Source: an uncultured Clostridium sp.
GTDB lineage: Bacteria; Bacillota; Clostridia; Lachnospirales; Lachnospiraceae
Assembly (NCBI RefSeq): GCF_900547735.1
Contig: NZ_URHZ01000027.1
Span: 1-59,844 of the forward strand
DNA: 59,844 bases
Reading direction: 5' to 3'
The position numbers were made by a program, and so were the translations under genes. Positions 47,585-55,476 of this stretch are shown here, one piece after another; the first letter of the stretch is position 1; each line of letters starts with the position of its first letter. The notes under the pieces are model-generated. The model saw only the letters and a list, made by a program, of their open reading frames with translations, did not search any database and was not told where the DNA came from.

Positions 47585-50023
47585 ATGGCAGATATGAAAA
47601 AGACCGCGGCAGACAGGGAGAATGACGGCCTGAATACAGGTTTCCGGGCTGATGGGTCAATGATGGAGATAGAGGAAGCGCAGGGGGAACTGGTACCCGG
47701 CGAAGCTGTGATTGAACAGGATATGGAAGTTGAGGCCGACATGCAGCTTCAGGCAGCCTTGGAAGAGAAGCTGAAGGCTGAGGCGAAACTTCAGGCAGCC
47801 CTGGAAGCAAAGAGGGAAGCGGAAGCAGCCCTCCAGGCGGCTCTGGAGGAGAAACGCGAGGCCGAGGCTAAGCTGGAAGCGGATATGAGCATCCCGGACA
47901 CGGCAAGAAGACCGCGCATGGAGAAAATGCCTGAAAGGGAGGCAATGTTTGAAAGAGAGACAGCGCCTGGAAGAGAGGCAATGCCTGAAAGAGCGGCAGC
48001 GTCTGGAAGAGAGACAGAGCCTGAAACAGCGGAAGCGCCCGATACGGTAGAGGTGTCTGATAAAACGGAAGCCGCTGAAACAGCGGAAGTATCTGATAAA
48101 ACGAAAGCACCAGAAAGAAGAGAATCGCTGAAAACAGCAGATATACCCGACATAGAGGAGACGCCGGAAGCAGCGGCCGGGGAAACGGCTGCCACACTGT
48201 ACGATGGCGGGGAATACGGCTATCAGGGCGGAGACGGCCACCGGGAGGAACGCACCGGAAGGGGCCGGAGCCGTGCCAGAAGCCGTAAGAAGGGTTCTGA
48301 GAAGAAGGGCGCCGATGAGAAACAGCAGACGCCGCCGGAGACGAAACGCTCTTCAAAAACCGAAGCCGGAAAGGCGGAGGCCGCAGTCACCGCGGGAGGC
48401 GGAGACGGTAAAAAGGGCGGAAAAGGGAAAAAGACGGCGGTAATCGCAGCCTGTGCCCTGGCCGCAGTGATTCTGGCAGGCGGCGGCATTTATGCCGGCA
48501 TGGCGCAGAAGTATAAGCGGGTATTTTTCCCGAATACGAAGATCAATGGTCTGGACGCCTCGGGACGCACCGTAGCGGAAGTCAAGGAGATGATTTCCGG
48601 CGGTATCAATCATTATATCCTGACGATCGAAGAGCGTGAGGGAAAAGAGGAGCAGATCACAGGGGAGGAAATCGGGCTTCAGTCCAAGTTTGACGGTACG
48701 CTGGAGCAGATCGTCACAACACAGAATCCCTATGCCTGGCTGAGCTATCAGCTTAACCCGGCCGAGTATACCATCAGTACGATGATTGAATACGATGAGG
48801 AAGCGCTCACTCAGGCGGCGCAGGGACTGGAATGCATGGATCCCGCGATCATAAAGGAACCGGAAAACGCGTCTGTTTCCGATTATATCCCAGGCCAGGG
48901 TTACAGTATCATTCCTGAGACGGATGGCACGGTTGTCCTTGAAGATGTCCTGAAAAGCAGCCTGGCCGATTCCATTATCAATTTAAAGGATAGATTGTCA
49001 CTTGAGGAAGCGGGAGCTTACAAAGAACCTGAGATAAAACAGGATGACGCCACCCTCAAAGAGCGTGTCGACACGATGAACCGTTTCGTGTCAACGACCA
49101 TTACATATAAATTCGGTGATAAGACAGAGGTGTTAAACGGGGACAGAACCCATGAGTGGCTGATTACGGATGAGGCGGGTAATATCACCGTCGATGCCGC
49201 ACAGGCGGCGGGATACGTGGCCGAACTGGCTGCGGCTTACAACACTTCGAATAAAGCAAAGAATTTTAAAACCTCCTATGACCAGACGATTCAGGTGAAA
49301 GGAGGCACTTACGGCTGGAAGATCAACCAGTCGGAGGAGACAGTAGAGCTGGTCAATCTCTTACAGTCCGGGCAGAGCCAGGAAAGGGAGCCTGTTTATT
49401 CCCAAAAAGCCGCCAGCCGGGGAGAGAATGACTACGGCAATACCTATGTGGAGATCAACCTGACCGCCCAGCATCTGTATTTCTATAAGGATGGAAACCT
49501 TGTTGTGGATTCCGACTTTGTTTCCGGTAATCTCTCAAAGGGATGGGGAACGCCGGCCGGAACGTATCCGCTTAATTACAAGCAGAGGAATGCCGTCCTG
49601 AAAGGTGAGAATTACAGGACGCCGGTTGATTACTGGATGCCGTTTAACGGAGGCATCGGCATGCACGACGCCACATGGCGCGGAACTTTCGGCGGAACCA
49701 TCTATAAGACGGGCGGATCCCATGGCTGTATCAACCTGCCCCACAGCGTGGCAAAGAAGATCTACGAAAATATATCATCCGGCATTCCGGTTATCTGTTA
49801 TAATCTGGCCGGAACGGAGAAGGGCACAAGCGCTGTGACCCCGCCGCCGACACAGGCGGTGGTCCCGACGCAGCCGCCTGTGGAAGTCCCGACCGAAGCA
49901 GTGCCTGTGACACCGCCTACGGAAGCGCCGACACTGCCTCCGGAGACAATGGCGCCGGCCGGCCCCGGTTCGGATACCGGCAACCACGGCGGAGCCTCGG
50001 GCCCCGGTTCTGAAATCGGATAG
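47585..50023 (+). CDS. L,D-transpeptidase (YkuD) with long cytoplasmic N-terminus, 812 aa
   Basis: Makes 3-3 cross-links in peptidoglycan or anchors proteins to it. A cytoplasmic part of about 280 residues comes first: Ala/Glu/Lys-rich coiled-coil repeats (about 52-100), then degenerate Glu/Arg/Thr repeats (about 115-185) and a basic stretch. A membrane helix lies at about 283-305. The outside part has a peptidoglycan-binding-like region (FPNTKINGLDASGRTVAEV), the YkuD domain (about 618-740) with GIGMHDATW and the catalytic SHGCINLP near 715, and a Pro/Thr-rich tail of about 60 residues. The start is ATG 47585. Confidence 0.9.
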   Translation: MADMKKTAADRENDGLNTGFRADGSMMEIEEAQGELVPGEAVIEQDMEVEADMQLQAALEEKLKAEAKLQAALEAKREAEAALQAALEEKREAEAKLEADMSIPDTARRPRMEKMPEREAMFERETAPGREAMPERAAASGRETEPETAEAPDTVEVSDKTEAAETAEVSDKTKAPERRESLKTADIPDIEETPEAAAGETAATLYDGGEYGYQGGDGHREERTGRGRSRARSRKKGSEKKGADEKQQTPPETKRSSKTEAGKAEAAVTAGGGDGKKGGKGKKTAVIAACALAAVILAGGGIYAGMAQKYKRVFFPNTKINGLDASGRTVAEVKEMISGGINHYILTIEEREGKEEQITGEEIGLQSKFDGTLEQIVTTQNPYAWLSYQLNPAEYTISTMIEYDEEALTQAAQGLECMDPAIIKEPENASVSDYIPGQGYSIIPETDGTVVLEDVLKSSLADSIINLKDRLSLEEAGAYKEPEIKQDDATLKERVDTMNRFVSTTITYKFGDKTEVLNGDRTHEWLITDEAGNITVDAAQAAGYVAELAAAYNTSNKAKNFKTSYDQTIQVKGGTYGWKINQSEETVELVNLLQSGQSQEREPVYSQKAASRGENDYGNTYVEINLTAQHLYFYKDGNLVVDSDFVSGNLSKGWGTPAGTYPLNYKQRNAVLKGENYRTPVDYWMPFNGGIGMHDATWRGTFGGTIYKTGGSHGCINLPHSVAKKIYENISSGIPVICYNLAGTEKGTSAVTPPPTQAVVPTQPPVEVPTEAVPVTPPTEAPTLPPETMAPAGPGSDTGNHGGASGPGSEIG

Positions 50024-50094
50024 GGCAGTAAATACGATAGATGCAGCAATGAACATAACGTTTACAGACAAATGATAAAGAAGGTCAAAGATTC

Positions 50095-51624
50095 ATGAAA
50101 AATAAGAAAAGCAGGGTAATTGCGGCAGTATTAACTGCCGCAGCGCTGTCGGCGCTTTCAGGATGCGTATCGCCGGACAGCCCGAAAGAAGAGACTACCG
50201 CGCTAACGGAGAACGGTCCGGCACCGGAGGAGAGCAGTCCGGCATCAGCGGAAAACCTGCTGCAGCCGGGAGAGGCAGCGGATGTGCCGCAGGAAGTGAT
50301 GGCGGAGAAACGAAAGCTTCTGGAGGATATGACAAAGGCAGTTGAAAGCCAGTTCCCGGGGGAAAGCTTTTCCGACGTACCGGAGGAAGAGGTGAAAAAT
50401 GCGGCGTCGAAGTTCTGGAACAGCTACGTTTTTTCCGGTAGAAAGTCGGCGTCGGGATGGGAATATATAGCCGGAGTCAGCCTGATGGAGGAAAATCCTC
50501 TAGAAGGGATGAGCTGCCGGAGTGACGGCCCTCCCTCCGAATACGTTACGAGCCAGTTCTTTGACGGCCAGTTTATCCTGATGGAGAAGTCCGGCCGGGA
50601 CGGCAGTGATCTGTCGGAGCTTTACGATGTGCTGCATACGGGAGAAAAGGGCATCCGTTACATGCTGGATGTGGCAAAACGGGGCAATACGCTCGTTATG
50701 CCGCAGGGTACGCCGTTTCTCAGAGTCTATATGGTAAAGGGCACAATCCCCGTCATTGAATACATCGCGGTCACACAGGACGAATATGCCGTACTAAAGG
50801 CCGGTACACAGGCCGGTGTGGAAGAGGGAACGGCCGGAACGCTGCTTCTTTGTGAGAGCAGGGAGGATGTGCAGAAACTCTGGACGGATTCCGTTCCCCC
50901 TGCTACGCAGGAGATGGTGGAACTTGCCGAAGAACGGTGCGGATACGAAAGCGGCGCGCCGGAACTTTCCTCCTTTGTAAAAGCGGCCCTCTCGATTGAT
51001 ATCCACGGGGAGCTCAGGGAAGAGACGCTGGGCAACAGGGAGGACATCGAGCGGCTGCAGGAGATCCTTCAGAATGTCACCCCGCAGAATGATTTTCTTT
51101 CAAGCCCGACGGGAAACTATGCCGGAACGCTGACCCTGACCGGACAGGATGGTACGGTGCAGACCATGCACATCGGCCAGCAGGGGGAAAGCTGCGTCGC
51201 CGGCACCTCCTGGTTTGGAACACTTAAGGAGAACAGTCTCGATGCAGTCTGGAAACTGTTCAGCACGATAGACGGCTGGAACCGTTACGGAGATCAGATA
51301 CGGATCAGGATGAACGACAGCGTCCACACCGAAGAGGATCAGGCCCTTACCTTTACACTGGAAAACGACACGGGAAAGACGATTGATTACATCCTCTCGC
51401 CGATTTTCTATAAAAAAGAAGGCGATTCCTGGGTCATGCTGGAGAGTATTGCCGGATTCTGCGGTGTCAGCGACCGCCTGGAAGGGCAGGAAAAAGAGCT
51501 GACCGTGCCATGGAAAGGCGCGTTTGAGACGAGAGGGGAAGGCACCTATAAACTGGAAATCCAGGTGGCTCCCGAGGAAGGACTCCGCTTCGCAATTTCG
51601 GATACATTTGAAATAAAAAAATAG
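50095..51624 (+). CDS. Lipoprotein of unknown function, 509 aa
   Basis: Signal peptide with lipobox LSGC (cysteine at about residue 23), then an acidic Ser/Pro/Glu linker. The middle part is not recognised. The last 100 residues (LTFTLENDTGKTIDYILSPIFYKK ... GTYKLEIQVAP, broken here) look like an immunoglobulin-like beta sandwich found at the C-terminus of many Clostridia lipoproteins. It follows the transpeptidase gene by 71 nt and may share its transcript, suggesting a wall or envelope role. Confidence 0.75.
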   Translation: MKNKKSRVIAAVLTAAALSALSGCVSPDSPKEETTALTENGPAPEESSPASAENLLQPGEAADVPQEVMAEKRKLLEDMTKAVESQFPGESFSDVPEEEVKNAASKFWNSYVFSGRKSASGWEYIAGVSLMEENPLEGMSCRSDGPPSEYVTSQFFDGQFILMEKSGRDGSDLSELYDVLHTGEKGIRYMLDVAKRGNTLVMPQGTPFLRVYMVKGTIPVIEYIAVTQDEYAVLKAGTQAGVEEGTAGTLLLCESREDVQKLWTDSVPPATQEMVELAEERCGYESGAPELSSFVKAALSIDIHGELREETLGNREDIERLQEILQNVTPQNDFLSSPTGNYAGTLTLTGQDGTVQTMHIGQQGESCVAGTSWFGTLKENSLDAVWKLFSTIDGWNRYGDQIRIRMNDSVHTEEDQALTFTLENDTGKTIDYILSPIFYKKEGDSWVMLESIAGFCGVSDRLEGQEKELTVPWKGAFETRGEGTYKLEIQVAPEEGLRFAISDTFEIKK

Positions 51625-51653
51625 TTTACATTAAAAAAAGATTGTGCTATACT
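51625..51653 (+). promoter_or_regulatory. rpsO promoter, extended -10
   Basis: TTTACA (51625-51630), 17 bp, TATACT (51648-51653) with TGC in front. The leader of about 90 nt before rpsO (51660-51750) is GC-rich in the middle and could carry an S15-binding autoregulatory fold, as known for rpsO in several bacteria; the fold itself was not resolved. Confidence 0.7.
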
Positions 51654-51750
51654 GAATCGGTATGAAATACGCCGCTGCCCGGTTTTTTGAAGACTCCTGA
51701 CATAAGCCTGGCACCTGGTGAGAATATTCTAATTTAAGGAGGAAATCACA

Positions 51751-52017
51751 ATGATTTCAAAGGAAAAGAAAGCTGCCATTATCGCAGAATACGGAAGAAA
51801 AGCTGGAGACACAGGTTCACCAGAAGTTCAGATCGCTATTTTAACAGCAAGGATCACTGAGCTGACAGAGCATTTAAAGGTTAATCAGAAGGATCATCAT
51901 TCCAGACGTGGCCTTTTAAAGATGGTTGGACAGAGACGTGGTCTTCTTGATTACTTAAAGAAGACAGATCTGGAAGGATACCGTGCTTTAATTGAAAAAT
52001 TAGGCATCAGAAAGTAA
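51751..52017 (+). CDS. rpsO: 30S ribosomal protein S15, 88 aa
   Basis: Primary 16S rRNA-binding protein of the platform. It contains DTGSPEVQIAILTARITELTEHLK, NQKDHHSRRGLLKMVGQRRGLLDYLKK and the usual length of 88-89 aa. SD TAAGGAGGAAATC. Upstream of pnp, the common order in bacteria. Confidence 0.99.
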   Translation: MISKEKKAAIIAEYGRKAGDTGSPEVQIAILTARITELTEHLKVNQKDHHSRRGLLKMVGQRRGLLDYLKKTDLEGYRALIEKLGIRK

Positions 52018-52027
52018 TGACAGAATT

Positions 52028-52058
52028 TAGGGTGGAGCAATCCACCCTAGTTGTTTAT
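52028..52058 (+). terminator. Terminator/attenuator behind rpsO
   Basis: TAGGGTGGA (52028-52036), GCAA loop, TCCACCCTA (52041-52049), then GTTGTTTA. The GNRA-type loop and weak T-run suggest partial termination, allowing some read-through into pnp. Confidence 0.7.
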
Positions 52059-52108
52059 GTGGAAGAACTTATCCGAGACCGCTGATGTGCACACAAAGGA
52101 AAAAAATT

Positions 52109-52134
52109 GTTACTGTTCATAAAGTAAACAGTAA
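52109..52134. repeat. Degenerate TTACTGTTCA hairpin
   Basis: TTACTGTT and AACAGTAA flank a 9-nt loop with TTCA following the first arm, a shorter relative of the hairpins at 7877 and 25724. It sits in the rpsO-pnp spacer. Confidence 0.45.
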
Positions 52135-52227
52135 GAAAAATTGCGTGTAGATCAGTAGTTTCGGTATCTTCTGCAAAACAACCGCAATGAATGAAGAGGT
52201 TTATTATTTTAGAAAAGGAGATACGAA

Positions 52228-54351
52228 ATGTATAAGAGTTTTTCAATGGAATTAGCCGGACGTACACTGACAGTTGACGTCGGCAGAGTAGCTGCACAGG
52301 CAAATGGAGCAGCATTTATGCATTACGGTGAGACAACCGTATTATCAACAGCAACATCCTCCGACAAGCCAAGGGAGGGCATCGATTTCTTCCCTCTGAG
52401 CGTAGAGTTTGAGGAGAAATTATATTCCGTAGGCAAGATCCCGGGAGGATTCAATAAGCGTGAGGGTAAGGCATCCGAGAATTCCGTGCTGACATCACGT
52501 GTTATCGACCGTCCGATGCGTCCTCTGTTTCCGAAGGATTACAGAAACGACGTAACGCTGAACAACCTGGTTCTGTCCGTAGATCCGGACTGCAGCCCGG
52601 AGTACACGGCAATGCTGGGTTCCGCAATTGCAACCTGCATTTCCGACATCCCGTTCGACGGCCCATGTGCAACAACCCAGATTGGAATGATCGACGGCGA
52701 ACTGATCGTAAACCCGACCAATTTACAGAAGAAGGTTTCCGATATGGCTCTTACGGTGGCTTCCACCAGAGAGAAAGTCATCATGATCGAGGCAGGAGCC
52801 AATGAGGTTCCGGAAGACATCATGATCAAGGCTATTTTCAAGGCTCATGAAGTAAACCAGGAAATTATCAAATTTATCGATACAATCGTTGCGGAGTGCG
52901 GCAAAGAAAAACACACTTATGAGAGCTGCGCAGTTCCGGCAGAGCTTTTTGAGGCAATCAAAGAGATCGTTCCTCCGGCAGAGATGGAAGAGGCCGTATT
53001 TACAGACGAGAAGCAGAAACGTGAGGCTAACATCAAAGCTATCACAGCCCGTCTGGAAGAGGCATTTGCCGACAACGAAGAGTGGCTTGAAGTTCTGGGT
53101 GAGGCTGTTTACCAGTACCAGAAGAAGACGGTCCGCAAGATGATTTTAAAAGATCACAAGCGTCCCGACGGCCGTGAACTTACACAGATCCGCCGCCTTG
53201 CAGCAGAGATTGACATGCTCCCGAGAGTACACGGTTCCGGTATGTTTACACGTGGACAGACTCAGATTTTAAATATCTGTACTCTGGCTCCTCTTTCCGA
53301 GCAGCAGAAGTTAGACGGACTTGATGAGAACGAGAAATTAAAGAGATATATGCACCATTACAACTTCCCGTCCTACTCCGTAGGCGAGACCAAACCGTCC
53401 AGAGGACCGGGACGCCGTGAAATCGGCCATGGCGCGCTGGCAGAGAGAGCTCTTCTTCCGGTACTTCCAAGCGAAGAGGAATTCCCATACGCAATCCGTA
53501 CCGTATCCGAGACGATGGAATCCAACGGTTCCACATCCCAGGCAAGTATCTGTGCTTCCACACTGTCCCTGATGGCGGCAGGCGTTCCGATTAAGGCACC
53601 GGTAGCCGGTATTTCCTGCGGACTCGTAACAGGCGATACAGACGACGATTATGTTGTTTTAACCGATATCCAGGGTCTGGAAGATTTCTTCGGCGATATG
53701 GACTTTAAGGTAGGCGGTACTCATAAGGGTATCACTGCTATCCAGATGGATATTAAGATCCACGGACTGACACGCCCGATTATCGAGGAAGCCATTGCCA
53801 AGACAAGGGAAGCAAGACTTCATATCCTTGACGATGTAATGAAACCTGTCATTGCCGAGCCGAGAAAAGAATTAAGCAAATACGCTCCAAAGATCGAGCA
53901 GATTTCCATCGATCCTCAGAAGATTGGCGATGTAGTCGGCAAGCAGGGCAAGGTAATCAACAAGATTATCGAGCAGACCGGCGTAAAGATTGACATTAAC
54001 GACGAAGGAACCGTTTCCGTTTGCGGTACAGACAAAGAGATGATTGATAAAGCTCTTCATATTATTAAGAGCATTGTCACAGAGATCGAACCTGGCCAGG
54101 TTATGAAGGGAACCGTTGTCCGTATCATGAACTTCGGCGCTTTCGTAGAGCTGGCACCGAACAAAGACGGTATGGTCCACATTTCCAAGCTGTCCGATAA
54201 GAGAGTCGGAAAAGTGGAAGATGTTGTAAACATCGGCGACGAAGTTACCGTTAAGGTAATTGAAGTTGACAAGATGGGAAGAATCAACCTCAGCATGAAA
54301 CCGGGCGATCTGGCTCCAAAGGCTGACAAAAAAGAAGATAAAGCGGAATAA
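52228..54351 (+). CDS. pnp: Polyribonucleotide nucleotidyltransferase (PNPase), 707 aa
   Basis: 3'-5' phosphorolytic exoribonuclease. Two RNase PH domains (1-220 and about 310-545) are linked by a helical domain; FPSYSVGETKPSRGPGRREI and DIQGLEDFFGDMDFKVGGT are catalytic-core segments. KH (ISIDPQKIGDVVGKQGKVI) and S1 (KGTVVRIMNFGAFVELAP) domains follow. SD AAAAGGAGAT. PNPase often controls its own mRNA through processing near the 5' end. Confidence 0.99.
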   Translation: MYKSFSMELAGRTLTVDVGRVAAQANGAAFMHYGETTVLSTATSSDKPREGIDFFPLSVEFEEKLYSVGKIPGGFNKREGKASENSVLTSRVIDRPMRPLFPKDYRNDVTLNNLVLSVDPDCSPEYTAMLGSAIATCISDIPFDGPCATTQIGMIDGELIVNPTNLQKKVSDMALTVASTREKVIMIEAGANEVPEDIMIKAIFKAHEVNQEIIKFIDTIVAECGKEKHTYESCAVPAELFEAIKEIVPPAEMEEAVFTDEKQKREANIKAITARLEEAFADNEEWLEVLGEAVYQYQKKTVRKMILKDHKRPDGRELTQIRRLAAEIDMLPRVHGSGMFTRGQTQILNICTLAPLSEQQKLDGLDENEKLKRYMHHYNFPSYSVGETKPSRGPGRREIGHGALAERALLPVLPSEEEFPYAIRTVSETMESNGSTSQASICASTLSLMAAGVPIKAPVAGISCGLVTGDTDDDYVVLTDIQGLEDFFGDMDFKVGGTHKGITAIQMDIKIHGLTRPIIEEAIAKTREARLHILDDVMKPVIAEPRKELSKYAPKIEQISIDPQKIGDVVGKQGKVINKIIEQTGVKIDINDEGTVSVCGTDKEMIDKALHIIKSIVTEIEPGQVMKGTVVRIMNFGAFVELAPNKDGMVHISKLSDKRVGKVEDVVNIGDEVTVKVIEVDKMGRINLSMKPGDLAPKADKKEDKAE

Positions 54352-54365
54352 TTTCCAGGAATAGA

Positions 54366-54413
54366 AAAGCTGCTGCAGAACGGAACCACCGGGTTTTTGC
54401 AGCAGCTTTCTTT
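54366..54413 (+). terminator. pnp terminator
   Basis: AAAGCTGCTGCA (54366-54377) pairs with TGCAGCAGCTTT (54398-54409), followed by CTTTAATT. Confidence 0.85.
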
Positions 54414-54414
54414 A

Positions 54415-54537
54415 ATTCATAGGAAATTACGTCCTATGAATCAAAAATGCTCCGCGAGGATGCACATGCCGCGCAGAGGTAAATGGTTGCAGAAGCAACC
54501 GCGCGGCAGCGCAAGAGTTCCGCAAGCGGAACTCTTT
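54415..54537. other. Cluster of three perfect hairpins behind pnp
   Basis: ATTCATAGGA/TCCTATGAAT (54415-54441, 7-nt loop), GGTTGC-AGAA-GCAACC (54485-54500) and AGAGTTCCGC-AA-GCGGAACTCT (54514-54535), the last followed by TTTG. The region between pnp and the ABC ATPase gene has no reading frame with a ribosome binding site. It may be a small RNA or a worn repeat element. Confidence 0.5.
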
Positions 54538-54620
54538 GTACTATCACGAAACGACATAATGATGCAGTACCTTTACGGTTACAAAACGACATACACATCA
54601 CTTGAGACAGGAGAATGACT

Positions 54621-55292
54621 ATGCTGGAAGTACGGGAAATATTTAAACATTATAAAAAGAAACAGATACTGAACGGAATCTCACTGAAAGCAGAGCCGGG
54701 ACAGTGTATCGGTATCGCGGGCGGAAACGGCTGCGGCAAGACGACGCTTCTGTCCATACTGGCGGGAGTGAACCAGCCGGATAGGGGGAGCATCCTTTTC
54801 GACGGCGTGGAAGCGGTGGGAAACAGAAAAGTGTTTGAGAGAAATGCCGCATATGTGCCGCAGGATAACCCGCTGATACCGGAGCTGACGGCGCGGGATA
54901 ATTACAGGCTGTGGTTTAAAGGGGATAAAAAGGAGATGGAACGCGATCTGGAAGAGGGCGTCGGTAAATTCTTACGTCTCTCGGAATTTCTGGACACACC
55001 GGCCGGGAAACTTTCGGGCGGCCAGAAGAAAAGGCTCAGTATCGCCTCCGCGCTTTCCAATCAGGCGTCTCTTCTGATCATGGATGAGCCGGGAGCGGCC
55101 CTGGACCTGGGTGCAAAAGAAGAGATACTTACCTATATCCGAAATTATCTGAAACGAGGCGGCACCGTGATACTGACTTCCCATGAGATAGGGGAACTGT
55201 CCGTGTGCACGCAGCTTCATGTGATGAAGAGCGGAACTTTGATGCCGGTATCGGAAAAAATATCGGCCGGGGAGCTGGTTGAGCTGTTCTAG
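54621..55292 (+). CDS. ABC transporter ATP-binding protein, 223 aa
   Basis: ATPase of an ABC-2 type exporter. Walker A GGNGCGKTTLLS, signature KLSGGQKKRLSIASAL, Walker B LLIMDEPGAALDL and ILTSHEIGEL are intact. ATG 54621 is 9 nt behind GGAG; ATG 54615 is too close. The likely membrane partners are encoded at 57474 and 58660, with a zinc-ribbon protein between, and the set probably works together. Confidence 0.92.
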   Translation: MLEVREIFKHYKKKQILNGISLKAEPGQCIGIAGGNGCGKTTLLSILAGVNQPDRGSILFDGVEAVGNRKVFERNAAYVPQDNPLIPELTARDNYRLWFKGDKKEMERDLEEGVGKFLRLSEFLDTPAGKLSGGQKKRLSIASALSNQASLLIMDEPGAALDLGAKEEILTYIRNYLKRGGTVILTSHEIGELSVCTQLHVMKSGTLMPVSEKISAGELVELF

Positions 55293-55312
55293 AGACAAAC
55301 ACGCTCTAAAAC

Positions 55313-55359
55313 AACGAAAAGCACGCTTCGCGAACTTTTCATTGCCACTCAATAAAAAT
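55313..55359 (-). repeat. Dispersed 46-bp repeat, copy 2 (inverted)
   Basis: GCACGCTTCGCGAACTTTTC and ATTGCCACTCAATAAAAA are the reverse complement of 25634-25679 with about two substitutions. It lies between the ATPase gene and the promoter of the zinc-ribbon gene. Confidence 0.65.
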
Positions 55360-55420
55360 CTTAAGATTATAGACAAAATCTTACAAAATTTGTACTTCTA
55401 GTGGTTCTTTGTTAAAGTTG

Positions 55421-55429
55421 TGCTATACT
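55421..55429 (+). promoter_or_regulatory. Extended -10 promoter of the zinc-ribbon gene
   Basis: TGC-TATACT (TATACT at 55424-55429), identical to the rpsO -10 region, 48 nt before the start at 55477. No good -35. Confidence 0.5.
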
Positions 55430-55476
55430 TAATGTGTTAATTATTTGAAAAAATAAGAAAAATGGAGGAGAAAAAT

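Noticed and set aside
47657..48489. Minus-strand frames up to 194 aa opposite the L,D-transpeptidase N-terminus
   Set aside because: Shadows produced by biased codons and short repeats in the transpeptidase gene.
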